Assembly: GCA_017984035.1 (NCBI GenBank)
Contig: JAGOAF010000018.1
Location: 1 to 26,200, forward strand
Source: Flavobacterium sp.
GTDB taxonomy: Bacteria; Bacteroidota; Bacteroidia; Flavobacteriales; Flavobacteriaceae
Length of the DNA: 26,200 bases
Direction: 5' to 3'
Both the position numbers and the translations under genes were made by a program. Every line of letters begins with the position of its first letter. The stretch's first letter is position 1. Positions 1-8,226 of this stretch are shown one piece after another. Below the pieces are notes generated by a model. That model was not told the origin of the DNA and did no database searches. It saw only the letters and a list, made by a program, of their open reading frames with translations.

Positions 1-10
1 TCACATCATA

Positions 11-43
11 AACCTACTGGAAACAGTAGGTTTTTTTGTTTTT
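11..43 (+). terminator. Intrinsic terminator of an upstream + strand gene
   Basis: A 9-bp stem (11-19 pairs with 24-32) closes a GAAA tetraloop and runs straight into a T tract interrupted by one G. The T tract follows the hairpin only on the + strand, so it should end a gene lying to the left of the window. It may also partly stop leftward umuC transcription, but on that strand only TTTAT follows the stem. Confidence 0.85.
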
Positions 44-53
44 GCGCAAAAAC
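38..53. repeat. Perfect 16-bp palindrome downstream of umuC
   Basis: GTTTTTGCGCAAAAAC reads the same on both strands and lies between the terminator T tract and the umuC stop codon. It could form a short hairpin in the umuC 3' end or be a protein-binding site. No T tract follows it on the - strand, so it is not a standard terminator. Its role is unknown. Confidence 0.5.
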
Positions 54-66
54 TAAATTGCTAATT

Positions 67-1326
67 TTACAATTCAATTTCGACTACTTCTTTGATATTG
101 GTTGTATAGCGTTGGGATAGTTTTTCTTGTTTCATTTTCCATTGCCTGCCAATAGATTGGGTTGCAAAACGTACTACCGTTTTTCCTATGGAATGATTGA
201 GTCGGTCTACCACGCGCATTAAAGGTTGGTGCTTTGGATTGGCAGTGGTAAACAAGGACAATTGCACTGTTGCATTAGGGGTTAAGCCCATACAAATTAC
301 TCCTGCTTTTTTGTACTGATATCCTTCTTTAAAAATGGCTTTCAAACCTATTTGCGCATAGCGGTTGAGATCGATGGTGGAATCGGTTGGGTAATCTGTT
401 TTAATAACGATGCTTCTGGAATATTGTGGTGTATTTGGACTGAATCCGTTGGTTTTGACAAAGACCATAACTAGGTTGCACTGACTTTGTTGTTTTCGTA
501 TTTTTTCGGCACAATGGGCTGTAAAAGTAGCTACTCGTTCAGAAACTTGCTCCAAAGTGGTATAGGTTTTTTCAAAAGAACGCGTGGTAGCAATGGCTTT
601 TTTATTGGAAGTTTCTTCTAAATCTAAGGTCGGCTTGCCTTCCAATTCACGCTTTAATCGTAGACCTACCACCGACATTTCCTTGCGTACCCAATCGTCG
701 GATAATTGGGTAAAAGCGTAAGCCGTTTTGATATGGAGTGATTCTAGCCGTTTGGCGTAGCGTCGTCCAATGCCCCAAACATCCGCAATTTTAGTCCATT
801 TCAAGGCTTTGATTCTCTTTTCTTCCGAATCGATTACATAGACGCTTTTGGTTCGCTCCGGAAACTTTTTAGCAATTTTATTGGCTACTTTAGCCAGTGC
901 TTTTGTGGGTGCAAAACCAATACTTACAGGAATTCCGGTGCCTTTAGTAACGGTGCGTTGCATTTTAATTCCGTATTCTTCCAAGTCAAACAATTCAAAT
1001 CCTTTGAATTTTAAAAAGGCTTCGTCAATACTGTATACTTCAATTTCAGGCGTGAAGGTAGTTAAGAGATTCATCACCCGACTACTCATGTCGCCGTAGA
1101 GTGCATAATTGGAAGAATAGACATGCACTTGATTTTTTTTAAATAACGCCTCAAATTGAAAAGCGGGTGCTCCCATGGGAATGCCTAATGCTTTGGCCTC
1201 ATTGGAACGCGCAATAACACAACCGTCATTATTAGAAAGAATCACTACTGGTTTTCCAATTAAATGCGGTTCAAATACCCGTTGACACGAGGCATAGAAG
1301 TTATTACAATCGACAAGTGCAAACAT
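67..1326 (-). CDS. umuC: Y-family DNA polymerase, UmuC subunit of Pol V
   Basis: UmuC is the catalytic subunit of error-prone polymerase V, which copies past DNA lesions together with processed UmuD. Counting from the chosen start, the metal-binding residues are visible: Asp6 in the N-terminal FALVDCNNFYASC motif, and Asp101-Glu102 in YSIDEAF. A helix-hairpin-helix-like region (WGIGRRYAKRL) follows near residue 195, then the little-finger domain, and a C-terminal DUF4113-like tail with QRYTT. The length of 419 residues is normal for the family. The frame is open to 1362, but the ATG at 1326 is preferred because MFALVDCN is the conserved N-terminus and this ATG overlaps the umuD stop codon by one base (TAATG), which indicates translational coupling. 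The gene is intact and probably damage-induced with umuD, though I could not identify a known SOS operator. Confidence 0.96.
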   Translation of the reverse strand: MFALVDCNNFYASCQRVFEPHLIGKPVVILSNNDGCVIARSNEAKALGIPMGAPAFQFEALFKKNQVHVYSSNYALYGDMSSRVMNLLTTFTPEIEVYSIDEAFLKFKGFELFDLEEYGIKMQRTVTKGTGIPVSIGFAPTKALAKVANKIAKKFPERTKSVYVIDSEEKRIKALKWTKIADVWGIGRRYAKRLESLHIKTAYAFTQLSDDWVRKEMSVVGLRLKRELEGKPTLDLEETSNKKAIATTRSFEKTYTTLEQVSERVATFTAHCAEKIRKQQSQCNLVMVFVKTNGFSPNTPQYSRSIVIKTDYPTDSTIDLNRYAQIGLKAIFKEGYQYKKAGVICMGLTPNATVQLSLFTTANPKHQPLMRVVDRLNHSIGKTVVRFATQSIGRQWKMKQEKLSQRYTTNIKEVVEIEL

Positions 1327-1775
1327 TAGAATTTTTTGATGGATGCGGTTACAATTCCCCAAATAATCAATTCGTTTTCGGGAGTGACTTTGATGGGTTC
1401 AAAATCTTCATTTTCGGCAATTAACCACACGATATTTTGTTCAATTTTGATGCGCTTCACCGTAAAGTTGCCATCGATTTGGCAGACCGCAATTTTATCG
1501 TTTTGAGGTTCTAGACTTTTGTCTATGATGAGTAAATCGCCATCATAAATTCCGGCATTCTTCATGGAATGACCTTTTACCTTAGCAAAGAAAGTACAAT
1601 CTCTGTTTTTGATGTATTCTTTGTTGATATCGATAGACAATTCAATAAAATCATCAGCGGTTGATGGAAAACCAGCGCGTAAACCAGCGTCAACATAGGG
1701 TAGTTGTGCCTCTGTTGAAAAATCAGGAGTATAAAACTCAAGGGTAGTAGTGGTATGTAGCGGTTTTAATTTCAT
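1326..1775 (-). CDS. umuD: UmuD-like self-cleaving S24 peptidase, Pol V accessory subunit
   Basis: This is a LexA/UmuD-type serine protease-fold protein of 149 residues. RecA-stimulated self-cleavage of such proteins gives the form that activates UmuC. The expected cleavage pair is Ala34-Gly35 in LRAGFPS. The catalytic dyad is Ser70 in GHSMKNAG and Lys107 in FTVKRI, with the normal spacing. There is no DNA-binding N-terminal domain, which separates it from LexA. It is the first gene of a two-gene operon with umuC, sharing one base with it. The ATG at 1775 sits five bases after a TAnnTTTG element, so the transcript may be leaderless or start further upstream. Confidence 0.95.
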   Translation of the reverse strand: MKLKPLHTTTTLEFYTPDFSTEAQLPYVDAGLRAGFPSTADDFIELSIDINKEYIKNRDCTFFAKVKGHSMKNAGIYDGDLLIIDKSLEPQNDKIAVCQIDGNFTVKRIKIEQNIVWLIAENEDFEPIKVTPENELIIWGIVTASIKKF

Positions 1776-1780
1776 CGAAA

Positions 1781-1788
1781 CAAATGTA
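1781..1788 (-). promoter_or_regulatory. Possible -7 element (TACATTTG) before umuD
   Basis: On the - strand TACATTTG matches the Bacteroidota -7 consensus TAnnTTTG and ends five bases before the umuD ATG. It lies in a short direct repeat, TTTGTT-ACA-TTTGTT, which could be an operator. I see no matching -33 TTTG at normal spacing. A second, weaker candidate is TATTTTTC at 1819-1826 on the - strand, which would leave a leader of about 38 bases. Confidence 0.35.
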
Positions 1789-1851
1789 ACAAACAGAGAG
1801 TTCAGATTATTTTAAATAGAAAAATAGTTATTAACCTTACGGGAAATAATT

Positions 1852-3303
1852 TTATTTTTTCTTTTCCAATTGCTCTATAATTTTAGTATAATTTTCGGGC
1901 CCTACTTTTTTAGCGATGATTTTTTTGTCTTGGTCCAAAAGGTAGATCACCGGAGTTTGTCTTACGTTGTATAGCGTTTGAAAATCAACATCGTCTTTAG
2001 TGTAATTTCCTGTGACTACAGGAGCTGGATATACATTGATCCAATTGAATAGTTTTTCTTTTTCGATAAACTCTTTCCATTTTACCATCTCATTGGTGTT
2101 GTTGTTTATAGCAAAAACAACTACTCCCTTTTGTTTCCAATCCGTCTCGTACAATTGGTGCATTTTTGGAATCTCGGTAGCGCAATGTCCACAAGTAGGA
2201 TCCCAAAACGCTAGCACAGTATATTTGGCTTTGATGTCATACAAGTCAATTCGTTTTTGGTCTTGGGTGAGCATGAACAAATTGCGCCCTTTGTCGCCCA
2301 CTAAATTGTCTTTGATACTCGCTACTTTAAATTTAAAAAATTCTTTTTGTTTGAGCTGTAGCCAAGCATACTCTTTGTTTTTGAAATAGGTATTGTAAAT
2401 GTTAATGAACACACGATCCATACCCATAATTTTTGGTTCTGAATATAAATCAACAAAATGCAAACTGAGGTATTTGAATACTTCTCCGTTAGGAAGGTCA
2501 GTTTGATTTAAAATTTGGGTGATTTCAGTAGTAACTGCTTCAGGAGTTACAGGAACAAATGTATTGAAATAGGCAGTAATTCGATTTTCTAAAAAGGGAT
2601 TACGTAGTAAGCGACTGTCTTTAAAATCAATTCCGTCAAAAAAGTGCTTTTTCAAATAGGCAATAGAGTCGGTTTTGGTAGCCAATTTTTCTTCAGTAGG
2701 TTTACTCAAGAAATTATCAATAGGTTGACTCATTCGGAATAGCAATGCTAATGTATTGCTAGGATTGGATTGAATATAATCGTTTTTATAGTTATTGATT
2801 TCACTTTGAATTTTCTTCAGATCTTGAATGACAACAGCACTGTCTTGTTTGGTCTTTTTATCGGCTAAGGTTTTTTCTAAGGTTTTAATCCCTTCCATTT
2901 TGGTTTTGAAAAACGCATTGAAGGTATTGAAATCTTGGTTGAGAGCAGAGTTAGTTACAGCTGCAGTTTTTTCAGTCGGATTCGTTATTTGAATTGCGAA
3001 TTTTTGGTCGCTGTCCATCATGAATTCCAATTCTATTTTTTTGTCAGGCGTTACTAACATGTATATCCCTTCGACGTATTTTTGGTTTTTTTTGAAAAGT
3101 AATTTTCCTTCATTAGTTCCTTTTACAGAGTCTAATAAGGTTTGGTATTTGCCATAGTGGCTGGCCAAATAATACATTTTATTAGCGTATTCAGATGACT
3201 GAAATTCAATTTGACTAGCAGGAATGGTTTTTTTGGCTTGAGCCAATAGCGAACTATTGGTTGTAAAAACGAAAAATAATACGAGTAGCGATTGGGTTTT
3301 CAT
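1852..3303 (-). CDS. Secreted TlpA-like thioredoxin-fold protein (DUF5106-like)
   Basis: This 483-residue protein has a signal peptide (residues 1 to about 22, hydrophobic core followed by LLAQA) and so acts in the periplasm or at the outer surface. Residues of about 25-330 are mostly helical and resemble the DUF4369/DUF5106 region that precedes thioredoxin domains in many Bacteroidota proteins. Residues of about 335-480 form the thioredoxin/AhpC-TSA domain: the redox motif CGHC is at 371-374 after AFWDPT, and the cis-proline is Pro451 in RQTPVIYLLD. Both cysteines are present, so it is probably an active thiol-disulfide oxidoreductase; the substrate cannot be told from sequence. It is a single gene, divergent from the VanX-like dipeptidase. 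The family assignment of the N-terminal part is from memory of domain architecture; the thioredoxin domain is clear. Confidence 0.85.
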   Translation of the reverse strand: MKTQSLLVLFFVFTTNSSLLAQAKKTIPASQIEFQSSEYANKMYYLASHYGKYQTLLDSVKGTNEGKLLFKKNQKYVEGIYMLVTPDKKIELEFMMDSDQKFAIQITNPTEKTAAVTNSALNQDFNTFNAFFKTKMEGIKTLEKTLADKKTKQDSAVVIQDLKKIQSEINNYKNDYIQSNPSNTLALLFRMSQPIDNFLSKPTEEKLATKTDSIAYLKKHFFDGIDFKDSRLLRNPFLENRITAYFNTFVPVTPEAVTTEITQILNQTDLPNGEVFKYLSLHFVDLYSEPKIMGMDRVFINIYNTYFKNKEYAWLQLKQKEFFKFKVASIKDNLVGDKGRNLFMLTQDQKRIDLYDIKAKYTVLAFWDPTCGHCATEIPKMHQLYETDWKQKGVVVFAINNNTNEMVKWKEFIEKEKLFNWINVYPAPVVTGNYTKDDVDFQTLYNVRQTPVIYLLDQDKKIIAKKVGPENYTKIIEQLEKKK

Positions 3304-3360
3304 AACGATCTAATTTTAGTCAAAAATAAGATTTTCTATTGGGTTACCATTTAATGGGTT

Positions 3361-3393
3361 CAAATTTAATTGCAGAGTTTTAAAAGAGTCAAA
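3361..3393 (-). promoter_or_regulatory. Candidate promoter for the secreted thioredoxin-fold protein
   Basis: On the - strand a -33 type TTTG (3390-3393) is followed after 21 bases by TAAATTTG (3361-3368), a full match to TAnnTTTG. It would give a leader of about 50 bases. A second TAnnTTTG match, TATTTTTG at 3321-3328, lies closer to the start codon but has no clear -33 partner. Confidence 0.4.
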
Positions 3394-3436
3394 AAAAAGA
3401 AATACTTTTAACCAATAATTATAAGAACTTACAAGC

Positions 3437-4066
3437 ATGCGATTGATTTTTTCTTTTGTTCTACTGGTTTTCTTTTCAACGACTACTTTGCTTCATGCTC
3501 AACAAGAAGAAGTAATTTCGGATACTACTTTTGTTAATTTGAAAGACTATGGTGCCGATTTTGTATACGATATGAAATATGCCACTGAGGATAATTTCTT
3601 GAAAGCAAAAGTCTATGATTGTGCCGAATGTTTTTTACGTTTAAAAACGGTAAAAGCCCTGGTAAAAGCCAATAAAAAATTCATCAAAAAAGGGTACCGA
3701 ATTCAACTGTTTGATTGTTACCGTCCATTGGATATTCAAAAGCGAATGTGGCAAATTGTTTCTAATCCAGAATATGTAGCCGATCCAGCCAAAGGCTCCA
3801 TACACAATAGAGGGGGAGCAGTTGATATTACGTTGATAGACAGTTCAGGTGTGGCATTGGATATGGGAACTCCATTTGATTTTTTTGGCCCCGAAGCCGG
3901 TCATCATTTTGATAATCTTTCAGATGCGGTAAAGGAGAATAGAGCGTTCCTTAAACGCATCATGCAAAAAAGCGGCTTTGTACCTTTTAATTCGGAATGG
4001 TGGCATTACAATTTAAAAAACGCTTCGAAAGACCGAGTTTCCAATACAAAATGGGATTGTAAGTAA
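3437..4066 (+). CDS. Secreted D-alanyl-D-alanine dipeptidase (VanX/DdpX family, M15D)
   Basis: VanX-type zinc peptidases hydrolyse D-Ala-D-Ala. This 209-residue protein has all the family marks: CYRP with Arg96, the first zinc motif SIHNRGGAVD with His123 and Asp130, and EWWHY with Glu187 and zinc ligand His190. The N-terminus (residues 1 to about 21, MRLIF followed by a hydrophobic stretch ending HAQQ) is a signal peptide, so the enzyme is exported and more likely to act on peptidoglycan-derived peptides than on cytoplasmic precursors. No vanH, vanA, vanR or vanS homologue lies nearby, so nothing here suggests glycopeptide resistance. It stands alone on the + strand and ends 14 bases from the convergent gene at 4081, with no terminator hairpin that I can see in the gap. 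Confidence 0.93.
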   Translation: MRLIFSFVLLVFFSTTTLLHAQQEEVISDTTFVNLKDYGADFVYDMKYATEDNFLKAKVYDCAECFLRLKTVKALVKANKKFIKKGYRIQLFDCYRPLDIQKRMWQIVSNPEYVADPAKGSIHNRGGAVDITLIDSSGVALDMGTPFDFFGPEAGHHFDNLSDAVKENRAFLKRIMQKSGFVPFNSEWWHYNLKNASKDRVSNTKWDCK

Positions 4067-4080
4067 ATGATCAATAGCCC

Positions 4081-4647
4081 TTATTTGGCACAGTCAATGT
4101 TTTGAATAAAGTAAGTTTCAGGCTCAAATACTTCATTATTCAACTCAGAGGTGAATTGCTTTTTAAGTACATAATCTTCGGTATCTGTCAAGTATTTAAT
4201 ACGCATCATGGATACGGGGGATTTTTTCAATTCTTCAAAACTATCTTTCATAAACATAAAAGTTCCGGGTGTCAGTCGGTTGTCAAAACCTTTATCATCA
4301 CGAAGCATACTGCCACAATTTTCTTGATCCATATGAAGTAGGGTAACAACCTTTCCGTTATTCAATTGTAAAAATATTTTGGAATTTTTATCAAAACAAT
4401 TGGCTTTCATAAACCCTTTGCTTTTTTGAATTATTTGTACATTTAACAAAGGCATTCCATCGGCTACAGCCAAAGAAAAGAAGATGTAACTTGAGGTTCC
4501 AGCAAAGTTTTTCTCAGCGATCATATATTCTTTAGTGGCCTTATAAGTGCCAATAGAATCGGTTATATTAGTAGCATATTCACAAGGTTTTTGCGCAAAT
4601 GAAACGAAGCTGATCAATAGGAATGCTAAGGCTAATAGGTTTTTCAT
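4081..4647 (-). CDS. Small secreted protein of unknown function
   Basis: I do not recognise this family. The 188-residue product begins MKNLLALAFLLISFVSFAQ, a clear signal peptide ending in the FAQ pattern common in Flavobacteriaceae. The mature part has four cysteines (in KPCEYA, ANCFDK, ENCGSM and the C-terminal IDCAK), which could form two disulfides. The frame is open to 4668, but that longer start would add a charged stub ahead of the signal peptide and overlap the upstream gene. The ATG at 4647 lies two bases after the upstream stop (TAA-CC-ATG), which fits translational coupling. It is the last gene of the leftward run. Its biochemical role cannot be inferred. Confidence 0.75.
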   Translation of the reverse strand: MKNLLALAFLLISFVSFAQKPCEYATNITDSIGTYKATKEYMIAEKNFAGTSSYIFFSLAVADGMPLLNVQIIQKSKGFMKANCFDKNSKIFLQLNNGKVVTLLHMDQENCGSMLRDDKGFDNRLTPGTFMFMKDSFEELKKSPVSMMRIKYLTDTEDYVLKKQFTSELNNEVFEPETYFIQNIDCAK

Positions 4648-4649
4648 GG

Positions 4650-5831
4650 TTATTTTATTTTGGCGCAAATTAAAACTATTTTATCATTATTCATATCGGT
4701 TGTACAAAAACAATAGGAATTTCCTCCGTCTTTAATTTTCCATTTTTTCCGAATGGCTTCTACTGTTTCGGGAAAGTTGCGAGTTGTAATATTCTGCTTT
4801 GAATTTTCTAGATGCGTTTTAATTTCTTTTTTTGAATAGGGAATAGCATGTTGTATTTCAAAAATGCGTCCCGGAAAATCAATCCATTCGTTAGAAGTGT
4901 ACAAATGAGAATGTTTATGTAATTTATCGAGTAGGTATTGCGAACAGATAGCATTAAATCCGCCCGACTTCATAATAGCGCTATTAGGTTCGTATAGATA
5001 ACGTTTTGGGAGTGAATAGTTCGCTTCAGCGCTGTTTTCGTTTAGTATAAATTCAAAAGTATCATTGGTTTCTTTAGTAAGATTGACTGTTTTAATAGTG
5101 ATATCACCTGAATAGTTTTTATGCAACTCCCAAAGCAATTCTTTTACTTCGTTTTCCAAAGCCACAATATGAATTGTTTTTACATTTTGAAGTTCGGATA
5201 GTCCAGCTACAATATCTAATAAAGGTGCTGTTTTAATTAAAATTGCATTTGATTTTTCAAAATAGGCATCTAAATTTTCAGGAACATTTGGCAGGCAGTC
5301 CTTTAACATGAATACTTTGCCTTTTGCATCATTACGCCTCGATGGATCAATATAGATCCAATCCCATGCAGTAGGTAGTGATTCTAAAATCCCAAAACTA
5401 TCTCCCGCAATGCAATTAATATTGGCAACGCCTAATCGTTCAAAATTATGCTTTACAATATCGGATAAATCCGTATTGATTTCGCAATGTGTTACGTTTT
5501 TAAATTGTTTCGCAAAGTAATAATCGTCTACGCCAAAACCACCCGTCAAATCAATTAGGCTTTCTCCTTCAATTAGACTCGATTTGTATTGGGCTGTTCT
5601 TTCTGACGAGGTTTGCTCTACCGATATTTTTGAGGGGAAAATGATGTTTTCTGACTTGAACCAAGTGGGTAATTTTTCTTTTGCTTTTGTTTTCGCTTCA
5701 ATTTGGTTCAAAATAGTGATCCAATCCACATCTGGAAACGGATTTTTTTGCAGTGCCAATGCCGCTACTGGTACTCCAATTTGCTTTTGAATGAATTCCT
5801 GAATACTAGGATTTAAAATAGGTAAATCCAA
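4650..5831 (-). CDS. THUMP-like class I SAM methyltransferase (PG_1098-type)
   Basis: This 393-residue protein has three visible parts. An N-terminal region (about 1-85) resembles the ferredoxin-like domain of the Porphyromonas PG_1098 family. A Rossmann methyltransferase core follows, with the SAM-binding motif I DLTGGFGVDD at 94-103, an acidic loop CEIN, and the catalytic-type motif DPSRRN at 162-167. The C-terminal region, from about residue 322, resembles a THUMP-like domain. Such an arrangement suggests methylation of structured RNA, but DPSRR differs from the DPPY/NPPY motifs of base N-methyltransferases, and the substrate is not known to me. It is tightly spaced between the AI-2E family gene (two-base gap) and the small secreted protein (two-base gap). 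Confidence 0.82.
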   Translation of the reverse strand: MDLPILNPSIQEFIQKQIGVPVAALALQKNPFPDVDWITILNQIEAKTKAKEKLPTWFKSENIIFPSKISVEQTSSERTAQYKSSLIEGESLIDLTGGFGVDDYYFAKQFKNVTHCEINTDLSDIVKHNFERLGVANINCIAGDSFGILESLPTAWDWIYIDPSRRNDAKGKVFMLKDCLPNVPENLDAYFEKSNAILIKTAPLLDIVAGLSELQNVKTIHIVALENEVKELLWELHKNYSGDITIKTVNLTKETNDTFEFILNENSAEANYSLPKRYLYEPNSAIMKSGGFNAICSQYLLDKLHKHSHLYTSNEWIDFPGRIFEIQHAIPYSKKEIKTHLENSKQNITTRNFPETVEAIRKKWKIKDGGNSYCFCTTDMNNDKIVLICAKIK

Positions 5832-5833
5832 GA

Positions 5834-6925
5834 CTAAATATTTTTTGTAATGAGTTGAACGACAATATTGTTTGGAAAAAACTCTTTGCCTATGACTTTC
5901 AAAATAGTGTATAAGGGAACGGCAATTACCATTCCTAATATGCCTGATAGAAAGCCAGCTATTAAGATAACCAAGAAAATTTCTAGGGGATGTGAACTCA
6001 CACTTTTAGAAAAAATAATGGGTTGGGATACATTATTGTCAATTAATTGGACGATCCAAAAACCAATTAGGATATAAATTGTGGTGGGTAAAGTATCTGT
6101 TTGAAAATCATTTCCTAAATGACTAATCATGGTTAAAACGGCAGCAATTATAGAGGCAATTAATGGTCCTATGTATGGGATAATGTTGAGTACAGCGCAG
6201 AGAAAAGCAATGATAAACGCATTAGAAATTCCAAAAATAGATAATACTATTAAGTATAAAATGAATACAATAGCAAGTTGCAGTAATAAACCGATGAAGT
6301 AACGTGACAGTAAATGATTAATCTTTTCCAGCGAATTAATGATAGGCGCTTCGTGGGTGTCTGGAATTAGTTTTTTTAGGTTTTCAATGAAATAGACCTT
6401 GTCCTTCAAAAAGAAAAAAGTTATAAAAAATACGGATGCCAATCCAACACCAAAACTGCTAATTGTATTTAGAATGGTGTTTAGCAGCTCAGGTACAAAG
6501 TTGAAATCGATTTTAGAACTGATGTTGGTTTCTTTTAAAAAACTAGCTGAATCAATATTGTGATTGTCTAAAAAAACGACTAGTTGATGTAGCAGTTGAT
6601 TGATGTTTTGTTCGATTTTTACTGTGTTGAGCAAAGATAGGCTTTCACTTTGGGAAAGTATTAATGGTATAAACAATGAAATGAATCCAACGATAAGAAG
6701 AAAAAAGAAAATCAATGTGGTTCCAGTGGCTAATAGATTTGGAAATCTCAAACGCGTTTTAAGAAAACTCATAATTGGTTTCCCTATAAGAGTGAGAATT
6801 AACGAAACAATCAAGTAAACAATCACGGCTTGGATTTGGTATAAAAAATAGACTGCCAGACCAATTAGAACCAAAAAACCGATGGATCTTAAAATTCCGT
6901 TTGCAATTGTTTTGGATGTAATCAT
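5834..6925 (-). CDS. AI-2E/PerM family inner-membrane transporter
   Basis: This 363-residue polytopic protein belongs to the UPF0118/PerM (AI-2E transporter) family. Several hydrophobic segments are visible: two or three near the N-terminus (about 10-32, 33-50 and 62-90), a long soluble stretch (about 92-145), then further segments, including the family motifs IIPYIGPLIASI and a C-terminal GILGMVIAVPLY. Family members have been linked to autoinducer-2 export or Na+/H+ exchange in different bacteria, so the transported substrate is uncertain. There is no luxS nearby. It is 74 bases downstream of the TrmH-family gene and probably cotranscribed with the two genes that follow. Confidence 0.88.
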   Translation of the reverse strand: MITSKTIANGILRSIGFLVLIGLAVYFLYQIQAVIVYLIVSLILTLIGKPIMSFLKTRLRFPNLLATGTTLIFFFLLIVGFISLFIPLILSQSESLSLLNTVKIEQNINQLLHQLVVFLDNHNIDSASFLKETNISSKIDFNFVPELLNTILNTISSFGVGLASVFFITFFFLKDKVYFIENLKKLIPDTHEAPIINSLEKINHLLSRYFIGLLLQLAIVFILYLIVLSIFGISNAFIIAFLCAVLNIIPYIGPLIASIIAAVLTMISHLGNDFQTDTLPTTIYILIGFWIVQLIDNNVSQPIIFSKSVSSHPLEIFLVILIAGFLSGILGMVIAVPLYTILKVIGKEFFPNNIVVQLITKNI

Positions 6926-6999
6926 GTAAACTGGGATTTAATCAAGAATGTTATTAAGTCATAAAGATAGGAAAAGATTCAAAGGAAACAATCCAAATG

Positions 7000-7509
7000 C
7001 TAGATTTCATTCAATTGATTACTGATTTCATAGAGTGCAATACTAGTAGCCTGAACAACATTCATACTGCTATTCTTTCCGTACATTGTGATGTGAGTTA
7101 TTTGATTTGAAATAGCTAGTAATGCTTCGCTAATCCCTTCGATCTCATTGCCAATTATAAGTGCGACTTTTTGGTTTTTAGGTACTGAAATTTGTTGTAT
7201 TGGAATACTGGAACTTGTAATTTCTAATGCAATAAGCGCATATTTTTCTTTTAATAAACTTTCGATAGCATCATTGGTATCTTCGATTACAGAATAGGGT
7301 ATTTGCAAATGGGTGCTTCGAGACGTTTTATTAATTTTTCTTGGTGTTAGCGGAATGTCTTTGCCAATAAATAGTATTTTTTCGATACCAAATGCTTCAC
7401 CAATACGAAATAAAGAACCTATGTTTTGTTGAAAATAGATATGATCACAAATCAACGTAATAGGGAAGTCCTTTTTTTTGAAACGATTATTTTCGTGGGT
7501 GAGTTGCAT
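7000..7509 (-). CDS. TrmH/SpoU-family RNA 2'-O-methyltransferase
   Basis: This is a SPOUT-class RNA ribose methyltransferase of 169 residues. The three family motifs are present: motif 1 NIGSLFR at 29-35 with Asn29 and Arg35, motif 2 IIGNEIEGIS around 118-127, and motif 3 GKNSSMNVVQA around 144-154. Motif 3 has Met where Leu is usual (SLNV). The size is close to the short TrmL-type enzymes and it lacks the extra N-terminal RNA-binding domain of RlmB-like members, so a tRNA substrate is more likely; the exact target cannot be told. It lies five bases after rsmE and is presumably cotranscribed. Confidence 0.9.
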   Translation of the reverse strand: MQLTHENNRFKKKDFPITLICDHIYFQQNIGSLFRIGEAFGIEKILFIGKDIPLTPRKINKTSRSTHLQIPYSVIEDTNDAIESLLKEKYALIALEITSSSIPIQQISVPKNQKVALIIGNEIEGISEALLAISNQITHITMYGKNSSMNVVQATSIALYEISNQLNEI

Positions 7510-7514
7510 TAGTT

Positions 7515-8222
7515 TTAATTCTCATTAAAGAATACCACACTGTGACAGGCAACAACAGCAGCTGTTTCAGTGCGAAGTCTCGTGTCTCCTAAAGTAACAG
7601 GGATATAATTTTGTTCCAATGCTAATGCAATCTCTTTTTCAGAAAAATCACCTTCGGGACCAATTAGAACTGTGACATCGGTATTGGGTTGTAATATTGA
7701 TTTCAATGATTTTTTGTCCGTCTCTTCACAATGCGCAATCAATTGTAATCCGGTATTTTTATTTTTCATGAATTCTTTGAAAGAAATTGCTGGATTCAGT
7801 TTGGGTAAATATAATGCGTTTGACTGTTTCATAGCCGAAAGGAGAATTTTTTCAAAACGCTCCCTATTGATTACTTTTCTTTCAGAACGATCACAAATGA
7901 TAGGTGTGATTTCTTGAATACCGATTTCAGTTGCTTTTTCCAAAAACCATTCGTAACGGTCGTTCATTTTGGTTGGAGCCACTACCAGATGTAAATTAAA
8001 TTTGGGTGTTGGAGCTTTTTCAAATGAAACAATTTGTACCGTACACTTTGAATCGGAAGCCAAAACTATTTCTGTTTTAAATAATTCACCTAAACCATTG
8101 GTTACAAATAAAATATCACCATCTTTTTTACGTAATACTTTAATAATATGTTTACTCTCTTCTCTGTCAAACGAAAAGGTTTCAGTAACCTCATTTATAG
8201 TGGCATTGTAGAATAATTGCAT
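7515..8222 (-). CDS. rsmE: 16S rRNA m3U1498 methyltransferase RsmE
   Basis: RsmE methylates N3 of U1498 of 16S rRNA using SAM. The 235-residue length is normal. An N-terminal PUA-like domain spans about 1-70, followed by the SPOUT knot domain with GPEGDFS at 188-194 and LGDTRLRTETAA at 211-222, both nearly identical to the family consensus. The basic stretch CDRSERKV at about 110-117 also fits. It sits four bases after tsaD and five bases before the TrmH-family gene, forming an RNA-modification operon. Confidence 0.96.
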   Translation of the reverse strand: MQLFYNATINEVTETFSFDREESKHIIKVLRKKDGDILFVTNGLGELFKTEIVLASDSKCTVQIVSFEKAPTPKFNLHLVVAPTKMNDRYEWFLEKATEIGIQEITPIICDRSERKVINRERFEKILLSAMKQSNALYLPKLNPAISFKEFMKNKNTGLQLIAHCEETDKKSLKSILQPNTDVTVLIGPEGDFSEKEIALALEQNYIPVTLGDTRLRTETAAVVACHSVVFFNEN

Positions 8223-8226
8223 GGCT

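Noticed and set aside
1326..1775. LexA or phage repressor
   Set aside because: The protein is too short at its N-terminus to hold a helix-turn-helix domain, and it overlaps umuC in the way typical of umuD.
67..1775. umuDC as part of a mobile element
   Set aside because: umuDC is often carried on plasmids or integrating elements, but no integrase, transposase, terminal repeat or attachment site is seen, and base composition looks like the neighbours.
3437..4066. Glycopeptide resistance locus
   Set aside because: Only a VanX-type enzyme is present, with a signal peptide; no ligase, dehydrogenase or two-component regulator lies nearby.
5834..6925. Quorum-sensing exporter for autoinducer-2
   Set aside because: The family name suggests it, but members have varied roles and there is no luxS or lsr gene in the window, so only the family is claimed.
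7672..8211. + strand open frames opposite rsmE
   Set aside because: rsmE carries all its family motifs in the - strand frame; the opposite frames show no motif.
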